Shown here piece by piece: positions 17,487 through 24,980 of a stretch of 64,000 nucleotides of DNA (positions within the stretch are counted from its first letter, which is position 1; every line of letters starts with the position of its first letter). Source of the DNA: Planctomicrobium piriforme (GTDB lineage Bacteria; Planctomycetota; Planctomycetia; Planctomycetales; Planctomycetaceae); assembly GCF_900113665.1 (NCBI RefSeq), contig NZ_FOQD01000003.1:62001-126000 (forward strand). The letters are read 5' to 3'. The notes below the pieces were generated by a model. It made no database searches. It worked only from the letters and a program-made list of their open reading frames with translations, and was not told the DNA's origin. The position numbers and the translations under genes were made by a program.

Positions 17487-19459
17487 TTCCGTCCGTATCC
17501 GATGTTTTCGCTCCCGAGGGCTTCATCGCCCGGCGGCTGCCGCACTACGAAATCCGTCCCGAACAGGCCGACATGGCCGACGCGGTTGCACGGGCGATCG
17601 AAAATCAGAAGCATCTGGTCGTCGAAGCCGGGACCGGAGTCGGAAAGAGTTTTGCCTATCTGGTTCCCTGCATTCTCGCAGCGGCGCAGCGTCAGGAAAA
17701 AGAAAACAAAACCCGGCGGATCGTCATCAGCACGCATACGATCAGCCTGCAGGAGCAGTTGATCTCCCGCGATATTCCGTTCCTGAATTCCATCCTGCCG
17801 GTTGAGTTTTCGGCGGTGCTGGTGAAAGGCCGCGGAAACTATTTGAGTCTGCGGCGACTGCAGACGGCGCTCGACAAGGGGGCATCCCTGTTCGAGAACG
17901 AGGACCAGCGGCAACTGCTCTCGATCCGCAACTGGGCCAACGATTCTTATGACGGCAGTCTCGCTGAACTCAACTTCTCTCCTCAGCAATCGGTCTGGGA
18001 TGAAGTCCGCAGCGAGCACGGCAACTGCCTGGGGAAGAAATGTCCGACATATAAAGACTGCTTCTATTATCGGGCTCGTCGTCGGGTGTGGAATACCGAC
18101 GTGCTGATCGTCAATCACGCTCTCTTCTTTGCCGACCTGGCTTTGCGTCGGGAAGGGGCAAGCGTTTTGCCCGACTATGACGTCGCCGTTTTCGACGAAG
18201 CACACACGCTCGAAGACGTCGCCGCCTCGCATCTGGGCATGACGATTTCCAACGGGCAATTCAATTACCTGTTCAACAAGCTCTACAACGACCGCGGCAA
18301 CAAGGGCCTGTTGATTCAGCACAATCTGATCGACGAGCAACGGCTCGTCGCGCATCTCAGAATCACCAGCGAGATGCTGTTCGACGAACTCGACCAATGG
18401 CGGGAACAGTCAAACAGCAAGAACGGCCGGGTCCGCAAGCCGCTGGAGATCGAGAACTCGGTCAGCTCGGACATTCATGACCTGTCGCTGCGTATTCGCA
18501 CCTATGCCGCTGACCTCAAAGACGAAGGGCAACAGATCGAACTGAGCGCCAACGCCGACCGGCTCGACGTGCTGGGAACGTCGCTCATCAGTTGGATCAA
18601 GCAACGTCACGACGACTCCGTGTACTGGGTCGAAACCGGCAACAGCGGACGCGCCCGAAATGTGAAGCTGATGTCATCGCCAGTCGATGTTGGAACCACG
18701 TTGCGCGACGAACTGTTCAATCAGGTGCCGACGGTGATTCTCACCAGCGCCACCCTCGCCGTCGGGCAAAGCGACTTCAGCTTCTTCCGTCAGCGGATTG
18801 GTCTCTCCAAGGCGACCGAACTGCAACTGGGGTCGCCTTTCGATTACCAGCGGCAGGCCACCCTCGTTCTGCCGGACCGCATGCCTGACCCCGGCGATAC
18901 TCCCGCTGAGTACGAAGCGGCAGTGATCAAACGGATCCAGCAACATGTCCGCGACACCAGCGGGGGGGTATTCGTCCTCTTCACCAGTTACCGGATGCTG
19001 CAGAACTGCTCCCGGCGGCTGACCTCCTGGTTCGCCGCACAAAACCGTTTGCTGCTCTGCCAGGGAGAAGGGCAGCAACGCAACGCGCTGCTCGAACGGT
19101 TTCGAAAGGACGGCGAAGCGGTGCTGTTCGGCACCGAAACCTTCTGGCAGGGGGTCGACGTGCCTGGCGATGCGCTGAAGAACGTCATCATCACCAAGCT
19201 CCCGTTCAGTGTGCCCGACCATCCCTTGCTCGAAGCCCGGGTGGAACGCATCCGCGAACGTGGCGGCAACCCGTTCACCGAATATCAGGTGCCTGAAGCG
19301 GCGATCAAGCTGCGGCAAGGCTTCGGCCGTCTGATTCGCTCGGCCACCGACACGGGGCAAGTGGTCATCCTCGACCCCCGTGTGCGGACCAAACCCTACG
19401 GCAGAATCTTCCTGGCCAGCCTGCCAGATTGCCGGCGAGTTGTGAGTCCGATGGAATAG
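17483..19459 (+). CDS. DinG/Rad3-family ATP-dependent DNA helicase
   Basis: Superfamily 2 XPD-like 5'-3' helicase, probably in DNA repair or R-loop/replication conflict resolution. 658 residues. Walker A AGTGVGKS at 49-56; DEAH box at 238-241 (VFDEAHTLED). The cysteines in NCLGKKCPTYKDC fit the Fe-S cluster insertion of this family. The C-terminal motor shows FGTETFWQGVDVPGD and the motif VI-like RQGFGRLIRSATDTG. No 3'-5' exonuclease domain as in Gram-positive DinG. Its ATG overlaps the stop of the phosphatase gene. The first inverted-repeat element begins 2 nt after its stop. Confidence 0.93.
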   Translation: MIPSVSDVFAPEGFIARRLPHYEIRPEQADMADAVARAIENQKHLVVEAGTGVGKSFAYLVPCILAAAQRQEKENKTRRIVISTHTISLQEQLISRDIPFLNSILPVEFSAVLVKGRGNYLSLRRLQTALDKGASLFENEDQRQLLSIRNWANDSYDGSLAELNFSPQQSVWDEVRSEHGNCLGKKCPTYKDCFYYRARRRVWNTDVLIVNHALFFADLALRREGASVLPDYDVAVFDEAHTLEDVAASHLGMTISNGQFNYLFNKLYNDRGNKGLLIQHNLIDEQRLVAHLRITSEMLFDELDQWREQSNSKNGRVRKPLEIENSVSSDIHDLSLRIRTYAADLKDEGQQIELSANADRLDVLGTSLISWIKQRHDDSVYWVETGNSGRARNVKLMSSPVDVGTTLRDELFNQVPTVILTSATLAVGQSDFSFFRQRIGLSKATELQLGSPFDYQRQATLVLPDRMPDPGDTPAEYEAAVIKRIQQHVRDTSGGVFVLFTSYRMLQNCSRRLTSWFAAQNRLLLCQGEGQQRNALLERFRKDGEAVLFGTETFWQGVDVPGDALKNVIITKLPFSVPDHPLLEARVERIRERGGNPFTEYQVPEAAIKLRQGFGRLIRSATDTGQVVILDPRVRTKPYGRIFLASLPDCRRVVSPME

Positions 19460-19460
19460 C

Positions 19461-19540
19461 ATTGTCCCGGACGCTGAATTGTCGTTGTCCCGAGAATCGG
19501 ACCCCGACATTCCAGGTTGGAGTTGAGCGTCCGGGACAAT
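19461..19540. repeat. 80-bp terminal-inverted-repeat element, copy A
   Basis: Begins ATTGTCCCGGACGCT and ends with its exact 15-base inverse AGCGTCCGGGACAAT. The interior carries a further GTTGTCCCGAGAATC segment. Starts 2 nt after the helicase stop codon. About 74 of 80 bases match copy C. No coding capacity: MITE-like or a folded RNA element. Confidence 0.88.
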
Positions 19541-19645
19541 TCTTTGCTGGCTATCTCACGTACGCCACACCTACAAAAGCTGATCTTCTGGCAGCGGGCC
19601 TTCGAACTCGTCCGGTAACACTTCGACGCGTCAAACTTGGCTGAC

Positions 19646-19727
19646 ATTGTCCCGGACGTTGAATCACCGTTTTATGACAAATCGTCCCGCCAATATTCCA
19701 GCATGAGCCTTGAGCGTCCGGGACAAT
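19646..19727. repeat. 82-bp terminal-inverted-repeat element, copy B
   Basis: The same 15-base ends with one mismatch at the left (ATTGTCCCGGACGTT). The interior has diverged more than in copies A and C. A stray GGGACAAT follows at about 19738-19745, perhaps a remnant of another copy. Confidence 0.85.
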
Positions 19728-19772
19728 TCATTCTCCTGGGACAATCACAGAGCAGGCAGTCCCATTCCAGCC

Positions 19773-19852
19773 ATTGTCCCGGACGCTGAATTGTCGTTGT
19801 CCCGAAAATCGAGCCCCGATATTTCAGGTTCGAGTTGAGCGTCCGGGACAAT
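19773..19852. repeat. 80-bp terminal-inverted-repeat element, copy C
   Basis: Perfect 15-base terminal inverted repeats. Both copy A and copy C are followed by TCTTTG. It ends 62 nt before the ATG of the sugar isomerase-like gene, so it may lie in the 5' untranslated region of that gene. Confidence 0.88.
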
Positions 19853-19914
19853 TCTTTGGGAATCGAATAAGCTGTCTCCGATGGCTTTCGATTCCTCGCC
19901 CGGAGAACTCGCTG

Positions 19915-20814
19915 ATGGCTGCACACGCTGACTCATTTTCCCGACGTGACTGGATGAAGGCTTCCGGTATTGGCATGGCGGCGCTGGCGGCATTGCCTGG
20001 CTCCGAAGTTGCCGCGGCCGACTCTCCGGTGGCGAAGAACGGGCGGATCAAGCAGTCACTGGTCAGTTGGTGCTATAAGCCGGCCTGGCCGAATATCGAC
20101 GATCTCTGCCAGACCGCCGTCAAGCTGGGTTGCCCCAGCATCGAGCTCATCGAAGTTGAACAATGGCCGACCCTCAAAAAGCATGGCCTCACCTGTGCCA
20201 TCGCCAGCAGCCACGGCTTCCCGAAAGGCTTCAACAACAAGGATCAGTGGGCCGAATGCACGGAGATTCTGAAAAAGCGAATCGCGCAGTGCAAAGACTT
20301 TGGCGTGACGCGGGTCATCACGTTCACCGGCATGGCGAACGGGCTCTCGAAGGAAGAAGGGGCCGACAACTGCGTCGCCGGCCTCAAGCAGATTGTTGGT
20401 GAAGCCGAGAAGCACAACGTGACCCTGTGCCTGGAAATGCTCAATACCAGAGACACCACGCACGCCATGAAGGGGCACCCCGGTTATCAAGGGGATCACT
20501 GCGACTACTGCATCGACATCCTGAAACGGGTCGGCTCGTCGCATGCCAAGCTGCTGTTCGACATCTACCACGTCCAGATCATGGACGGAGACGTGATTCG
20601 TCGCATTCACGAACACAAAGACTACCTGGGGCACATCCACACCGCCGGCAATCCGGGCCGGGGCGAGCTCGATGGCCCGCAGGAGATCAACTATCCGGCC
20701 GTGATGCAGGCGCTGCTGGACGTCGGTTACGATGGCTATGTCGGCCAGGAATTCATTCCAACCCGCGACGCCTGGGACGGCCTGTCGAAGGCGGTTCAGA
20801 TCTGCGATGTGTGA
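19915..20814 (+). CDS. Tat-exported sugar phosphate isomerase/epimerase-like (hydroxypyruvate isomerase-like) TIM barrel
   Basis: 299 residues from ATG 19915 with GGAGA 8 nt upstream; the longer frame from 19774 runs through repeat copy C and is rejected. The N-terminus SFSRRDWMKASGIGMAALAALPG is a Tat signal. The barrel resembles the AP-endonuclease-2/xylose-isomerase-like superfamily: CLEMLNTRD, LLFDIYHVQIMDGD and GHIHTAGNPGRGELDG carry the expected metal-binding Glu, Asp and His; GQEFIPTRD near the end gives the last Glu. Planctomycetes have many such exported proteins; the substrate is unknown, and hydroxypyruvate isomerase is only the nearest-looking relative. Confidence 0.87.
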   Translation: MAAHADSFSRRDWMKASGIGMAALAALPGSEVAAADSPVAKNGRIKQSLVSWCYKPAWPNIDDLCQTAVKLGCPSIELIEVEQWPTLKKHGLTCAIASSHGFPKGFNNKDQWAECTEILKKRIAQCKDFGVTRVITFTGMANGLSKEEGADNCVAGLKQIVGEAEKHNVTLCLEMLNTRDTTHAMKGHPGYQGDHCDYCIDILKRVGSSHAKLLFDIYHVQIMDGDVIRRIHEHKDYLGHIHTAGNPGRGELDGPQEINYPAVMQALLDVGYDGYVGQEFIPTRDAWDGLSKAVQICDV

Positions 20815-20816
20815 GG

Positions 20817-20852
20817 GGAGTTTTCAGTCGTCAGTTTTCAGTTGTCAGTCAG
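20817..20852 (+). repeat. TCAGTTTTCAGT word repeat, left arm
   Basis: 36 nt starting 2 nt after the stop codon, made of decayed TCAGT(T)TTCAGT units. It is the imperfect inverse of 20990-21025 (30 of 36 bases), so the two could pair across the hairpin between them. Confidence 0.7.
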
Positions 20853-20946
20853 AAAACATGATGAGTTTGAACGTCTGAGAAACTGTCTTCAAAATCGATT
20901 TGTGTGGGGATAGACCACAAGCACGGCCTGTTGAATGACAATTCGG

Positions 20947-20979
20947 CCCCCTCTCCCCGGAGTACCGGGGCGGAGGGGG
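20947..20979. terminator. Strong GC hairpin between convergent genes
   Basis: CCCCCTCTCCCCGG, loop AGTA, then CCGGGGCGGAGGGGG: a long GC stem with one bulge and no T-run. It may stall transcription or be a dispersed palindromic repeat; classed as terminator only tentatively. Confidence 0.45.
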
Positions 20980-20989
20980 AAGTCCATCT

Positions 20990-21025
20990 CTGACTGAAAA
21001 CTGATCACTGAAAACTGACAACTCC
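20990..21025 (-). repeat. TCAGTTTTCAGT word repeat, right arm
   Basis: Inverse partner of 20817-20852. A weaker relative lies at about 43323-43366 next to sufB (GTTGTCAGTTGGCAGTCA). Confidence 0.7.
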
Positions 21026-21060
21026 AAAAAAGCAGAAAGCGGCACACTTTCGTGTGCCGC
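21026..21060 (-). terminator. Rho-independent terminator of the Val/Thr-repeat protein gene
   Basis: Stem GCGGCACAC (21039-21047) with GTGTGCCGC (21052-21060), loop TTTC. On the reverse strand it is followed by TTTCTGCTTTTTT. It lies 53 nt past the stop of the reverse-strand gene. Confidence 0.85.
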
Positions 21061-21112
21061 TCGACGGGTGTCAGTTTTTTCTGCTCAGCTCAAACCAATT
21101 CTTTGTTGTCAC

Positions 21113-22201
21113 TTACTTCTGCACAACCGAGATGGCCGGGCCGCTGGCGGCTTCTTCGCCGGCGGGGCGACGGGTCGCACGCCATCCGGCAACCCGGATG
21201 ACCGAGTCAGCAGAAGTCGCGGTGATCGGGCTTTCGTTCACAGCTGGAGCTGCGTCCTGGGCCGGAGCCGCATCGCGACGGTAGGTCGGGTTCTGCAGCG
21301 GGATTTCGTTGCTCGGAGCCGACTGCAGGCGGGTTGAACCCTTGTTGGCCGAGGTGTTCGGATCCTGCTTGGCGGCGGTCGGAACCGGTTCAGCAGCACT
21401 GGCGGTCACGCCCAGGTCGCCGGAGTACACCATCCGGGTCTGCGTACCAACTGCGACACGCTGGGTCGTGGTCACCGGAACCATCGCAGTGACGGTCTGG
21501 TCTTCCCACACCATCCGCTGCACCGGCACCTTCTGGGTGGTGGTCATCGGCACCATCTTGGAGACGTTGTAGGTCACCTGGCGGGTGGTCGGGATCTGAA
21601 CGGTCCGGGTCACGGCCACTTCCGAAGCGACAACGTTGGGCACGAATTCGCGGCGGGCGACGTAGTTCGGAGTGAACGTGTTGCGGAAGGCATAGCCCAT
21701 CCGGTTCATCTCGCCCATCAGGCCGGGACGGTTGTCATAGGCACACGGCGTGTACTTGGGAACCGGCTGCCACTGAGTCTGCCAGTAGCTCTGGTTGATG
21801 GTGACCGGCTGCATTTCCGTGACCTGCTGTGCGACATAGGTCGGCACTTCGACAGTCCGGGCTTCGTTGACGGTCTGGTAGGTGGTAACCGGCTGGTCTT
21901 CCATCACGGTGACCACTTTGGCCGCCTTGACGACTTTCTGAACCGGCTGATACTCGACTTTCTGGACGTCCTGGTAGACGGTCTCGGTGACCGGCTTCAT
22001 GCACGGACAGTTTGAAACAGCGGCGCTTTGTACCATGGCCGGGGCGGCGACCATCTGCTGGACCGGCATCACGGTCGCCTGCTGGCAGGTGCCGCAAGAG
22101 TTGAACCATGGGAACAACTGGGCTTCGGCTGAACCGGTCAGGCCGCAAGTGGTGGCCAGCAACGTAAGCCCGGTGAAGGCTCGGGTGCGGATTCCGAACA
22201 T
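21113..22201 (-). CDS. Exported Val/Thr/Gln-repeat protein, planctomycete envelope type
   Basis: 362 residues with signal peptide MFGIRTRAFTGLTLLATTCG (AEAQ cleavage). The mature part is built of short tandem units such as VPVTTTQRV, VPMTTTQKVPVQ, VTTYQTV and VEYQPVQKVV, rich in Val, Thr, Gln and Tyr, like the valine-threonine or YTV-type repeat proteins described from planctomycete cell walls; this link is by resemblance only. A Cys-containing segment lies near the N-terminus (CGTCQQ, CPCMK). Probably structural. A good terminator follows, and an inverted repeat lies upstream at 22359-22386. Confidence 0.78.
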   Translation of the reverse strand: MFGIRTRAFTGLTLLATTCGLTGSAEAQLFPWFNSCGTCQQATVMPVQQMVAAPAMVQSAAVSNCPCMKPVTETVYQDVQKVEYQPVQKVVKAAKVVTVMEDQPVTTYQTVNEARTVEVPTYVAQQVTEMQPVTINQSYWQTQWQPVPKYTPCAYDNRPGLMGEMNRMGYAFRNTFTPNYVARREFVPNVVASEVAVTRTVQIPTTRQVTYNVSKMVPMTTTQKVPVQRMVWEDQTVTAMVPVTTTQRVAVGTQTRMVYSGDLGVTASAAEPVPTAAKQDPNTSANKGSTRLQSAPSNEIPLQNPTYRRDAAPAQDAAPAVNESPITATSADSVIRVAGWRATRRPAGEEAASGPAISVVQK

Positions 22202-22526
22202 CTGACTCTTCCTGAAAATGGGATTGAGGGGGGAGCAGCTTTGGAAAGGCTTTTGAGAACGACGGCTGAGAGAGGAGGTGTGAGACAGCCGCCGCGTCGT
22301 GGGCCGGTTTTTTATGGGAATCCAAAAATAGGGTCAAGATGAAGGGGGCATTCTGCCGACACGTTTTGCACTTCTTGCAAACGTGTTTTGGAAATCTCAT
22401 TTTGATTCAAGTGCGGCTGACCGCGCCACGCTTGTTCCCCGCCGGCAGATGCGGGAAGATCAAGAGAGAAAGAACAGGGTTTTTCCTGTCCAACCGTGTG
22501 TCGCAGCCTGCCAAACGAGTTCCTCA
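22202..22526. other. Divergent intergenic region with inverted repeat
   Basis: Between the Val/Thr-repeat protein (-) and rhodanese (+). Holds the inverted repeat at 22359-22386 and, on the reverse strand, a possible promoter TTGACC (22332-22337), 17 nt, TAAAAA. No gene supported. Confidence 0.4.
22359..22386. promoter_or_regulatory. Operator-like inverted repeat
   Basis: Arms ACACGTTTTGCA and TGCAAACGTGT, complementary over 11 bases with one extra T, loop CTTCT. Sits just upstream of the possible reverse promoter. Could bind a dimeric regulator or form a hairpin. Confidence 0.35.
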
Positions 22527-22910
22527 ATGGCCAAACAGCACTCGCCCCGTTTTCTCGAAATCGTCAACGACGCCAAGGTCCGCATCCATGAATGCACGGT
22601 CCAGGACGTGAAAAAACGTCTCGATTCACAAGAAAATTTCACCCTGATCGATGTCCGTGAGGAGAGCGAATTCGCCAAAGGGCGTCTGCCGGGAGCGGTG
22701 CATGTCGGCAAAGGGGTCATCGAGCGGGATATCGAAAAAGTCGTTCCGAACCCCGCGACGCCAGTCGTTCTCTATTGCGGCGGGGGGTTCCGCTCCGCCC
22801 TCGCGGCGGACGCCCTGCAGAAAATGGGATACACCAGCGTGATCTCCATGGATGGCGGCTGGAGCGGCTGGAACGAGGCAGGCTTCCCGGTTGAGAAACC
22901 CCAGGCCTGA
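22527..22910 (+). CDS. Single-domain rhodanese sulfurtransferase
   Basis: 127 residues from ATG 22527; the open frame extends upstream without a conserved start. Transfers sulfane sulfur through a persulfide on the active Cys in VVLYCGGGFRS. LIDVREESEFAKGRLPGAVHV is the family's CH2A-type region and GGWSGWNEAGFPV the usual C-terminus. Cytoplasmic. The ferredoxin gene follows 236 bp on; a shared transcript is possible. Physiological acceptor unknown. Confidence 0.92.
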   Translation: MAKQHSPRFLEIVNDAKVRIHECTVQDVKKRLDSQENFTLIDVREESEFAKGRLPGAVHVGKGVIERDIEKVVPNPATPVVLYCGGGFRSALAADALQKMGYTSVISMDGGWSGWNEAGFPVEKPQA

Positions 22911-23146
22911 GACGGAATGTCAATCCGGCTCGCCGAACTCCCGCTGTTTTGATTATCTTGACAGGCCAATTTCACGTCCCTAAAACCAACGGCCACAAGA
23001 GTTGCGTACAACGCAGGCAGCGATTTCCGGCTCCTGACGCGATTCAAAGGCCAATAGACGAGAGACGAATCGGACAGGCTGGCTGGCAAGCGGCCAGAGA
23101 CCGCAAGGACGAACCGCCGAATTCGTTGTCGAGCAAGGAAAGATGG

Positions 23147-23434
23147 ATGACCCACGTCGTTGCAGAACCCTGTTTCAACTGTAAATACACCGACTGCGTC
23201 GTGGTCTGCCCCGTGGAGTGCTTCTACGAGGGAGAATCGATGCTCTACATTCATCCCGATGAGTGCATCGACTGCGAAGCCTGCGTCCCGGAATGTCCGG
23301 TGGCCGCCATCTTCCACGAAGACAATCTCCCCGAGCAATGGGCGCCCTATAAAGAACTCAACGCCGACATGGCCTCTCAGTGCCCGGTGCTGACGGAGAA
23401 GAAAGAGCCGCTGGGCGGCGAACCTGGCAAATAA
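23147..23434 (+). CDS. 7Fe ferredoxin (3Fe-4S/4Fe-4S), Azotobacter FdI type
   Basis: Small electron carrier of 95 residues. Start at ATG 23147, 7 nt after AAGGA; the frame runs further upstream but without conservation. Cys pattern C9-x2-C12-x4-C17-x3-C21-P-x2-C25 and C40-x2-C43-x2-C46-x3-C50-P matches 7Fe ferredoxins: C9, C17 and C50 would hold the 3Fe cluster and C21, C40, C43, C46 the 4Fe cluster, with C12 and C25 unliganded. HPDECIDCEACVPECPV is nearly identical to the family. A hairpin terminator follows. Confidence 0.95.
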   Translation: MTHVVAEPCFNCKYTDCVVVCPVECFYEGESMLYIHPDECIDCEACVPECPVAAIFHEDNLPEQWAPYKELNADMASQCPVLTEKKEPLGGEPGK

Positions 23435-23496
23435 GCCGCCGGCACATCCGGAAGGCCCCCAGGGTCGATTCCAGAGAACACCCCAAATTCGGTGAA

Positions 23497-23536
23497 AGCA
23501 GCCGCCCGTCACGCGACGGGCGGCTGCTGCTGTTTT
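23497..23536 (+). terminator. Rho-independent terminator after ferredoxin
   Basis: Stem AGCAGCCGCCCGTC (23497-23510) with GACGGGCGGCTGCT (23515-23528), loop ACGC, then GCTGTTTT. Perfect 14-pair stem 63 nt past the stop. Confidence 0.9.
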
Positions 23537-23715
23537 GACGAGGTCGATATTGTTTCGGGAAAATACATTTTCCCGGCGCCTTCGCAGCGGGATCGGCAGC
23601 CTTGACCGATCGGACAGGCCCAATGACGGCCCTGTGAAAAACCGCCCTCCCTGCAATTGACAGGGAATCGCGAAAGCGAAATGCTTGCCCCCTGCTGGCA
23701 GCTGCAACAGGGATC

Positions 23716-24570
23716 ATGCTCACTATGTCTATCCACCCCACGGCCATCATCGACTCACAGGCCCAGATCGACCCCTCCGTGGTCATCGGCCCCCATGTGG
23801 TCATCGAAGGCCCGGTTACGATCGGTCCGAATTGCCGTCTCGGCGCGGGGGTCGTGATCTACGGTCCGACCACCATCGGCAGCGGCTGCCGGATTCACGC
23901 TCATGCCGTTCTCGGGGATGTCCCGCAGGACCGTGCGTTCACTGGCGAGGAATCATTCGTCCACATCGGCAACGACTGCGTGATCCGCGAAGGGGTCACC
24001 ATTCACCGCGGTTCGCACCATAATACAGAGACGCGGGTCGGCGACCGCTGCATGTTGATGACCAATTCGCATATCGGCCACAACTGCGTGCTGGAAAACG
24101 ACGTCGTCATGATCAGCGGCTCGCTGCTGGGGGGCTATGTGCATGTCGGCCCCAGCGCGGTCATTTCCGGCAATGCGGCGGTCCACCAGTTTGTCCGCAT
24201 CGGCGAACTGGCGATGATCAGCGGCCTCGGCAAAATTGTTCAGGACATTCCCCCATTCTTCATGACGGACCGCGAAGGGGGACTGGTCGGCGTCAATCGG
24301 GTCGGGCTGTTACGCCGCAGCTTCACTTCGCACGAGCGCGAAGAGATCAAGGCGGCCTACCGCATCATCTACCGTTCCGGCCTCGGCCAGTTGCAGGCGT
24401 TCAAGCAGCTCGTCGACATGGTCAAAACCGACGCCGGCAATCGGTTGATTGCTTTCCTCTCCGCCAAGTCGCGGCGGGGGATTGCGGCTTCGTCGTACTC
24501 CATGACGCACAAAGACAAGAGCGGCATGGAAACGAGCGCTGCCGTCGCCCGCGATGCCAACGAGCACTGA
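23716..24570 (+). CDS. lpxA: UDP-N-acetylglucosamine acyltransferase
   Basis: Adds a hydroxyacyl chain from acyl-ACP to UDP-GlcNAc, the first step of lipid A synthesis; cytoplasmic trimer. 284 residues; ATG 23725 (MSIHPTAI) is an equally good start, with AGGGA upstream of both. The left-handed helix repeats start at IHPTAIIDSQAQID and run to about residue 190; the catalytic His sits in GNAAVHQFVRIGE, and GLVGVNRVGLLRR is the typical link to the helical C-terminal domain. It stands alone, without lpxD, fabZ or lpxB beside it. Confidence 0.93.
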   Translation: MLTMSIHPTAIIDSQAQIDPSVVIGPHVVIEGPVTIGPNCRLGAGVVIYGPTTIGSGCRIHAHAVLGDVPQDRAFTGEESFVHIGNDCVIREGVTIHRGSHHNTETRVGDRCMLMTNSHIGHNCVLENDVVMISGSLLGGYVHVGPSAVISGNAAVHQFVRIGELAMISGLGKIVQDIPPFFMTDREGGLVGVNRVGLLRRSFTSHEREEIKAAYRIIYRSGLGQLQAFKQLVDMVKTDAGNRLIAFLSAKSRRGIAASSYSMTHKDKSGMETSAAVARDANEH

Positions 24571-24980
24571 TTGCTCACGGCGATCCCTTTTGAAGCTCAC
24601 TGCTGCATCGCTTGATTCCGAAAAATTCGGCCATTTGAGTTCACCGGCAGAAGCTGCCGCTCGACGGCGATTGAATCTCTTCCAGATCGCCCATTCTCTC
24701 GCGCAAGTCTTAAATCGTTCACAGCCATTTCTGACGACACGACCCGCGACATCGTCATCCCCCGTCAATTCGCTGAACTCTGATCGCTTCCGGGACGATA
24801 CTTAGACGCGGGGGGAAGTCGCCGCGCGGGGGCCGCGTGCTGTCAGCTCGACAGACCAGGTTGCGACGCTCTTCTCCGATGACAGGGCAGGATGCCGCTG
24901 TCGACAGGGGGAACTGAGAATTCAGGGGCTGCCGGCTTGCCTAGCAGCGCTCGCATTCTCGCTGACAGGAGCGACATTGG
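24571..24980. other. Intergenic, 410 bp
   Basis: No gene supported: ORFs here lack ribosome sites and family resemblance. It should hold the promoter of the secretin gene. No terminator for lpxA was recognised. Confidence 0.4.

Noticed and set aside
19461..19852. CRISPR array
   Set aside because: Only three copies, each long with terminal inverted repeats, spacing irregular (105 and 45 bp), and no cas genes.
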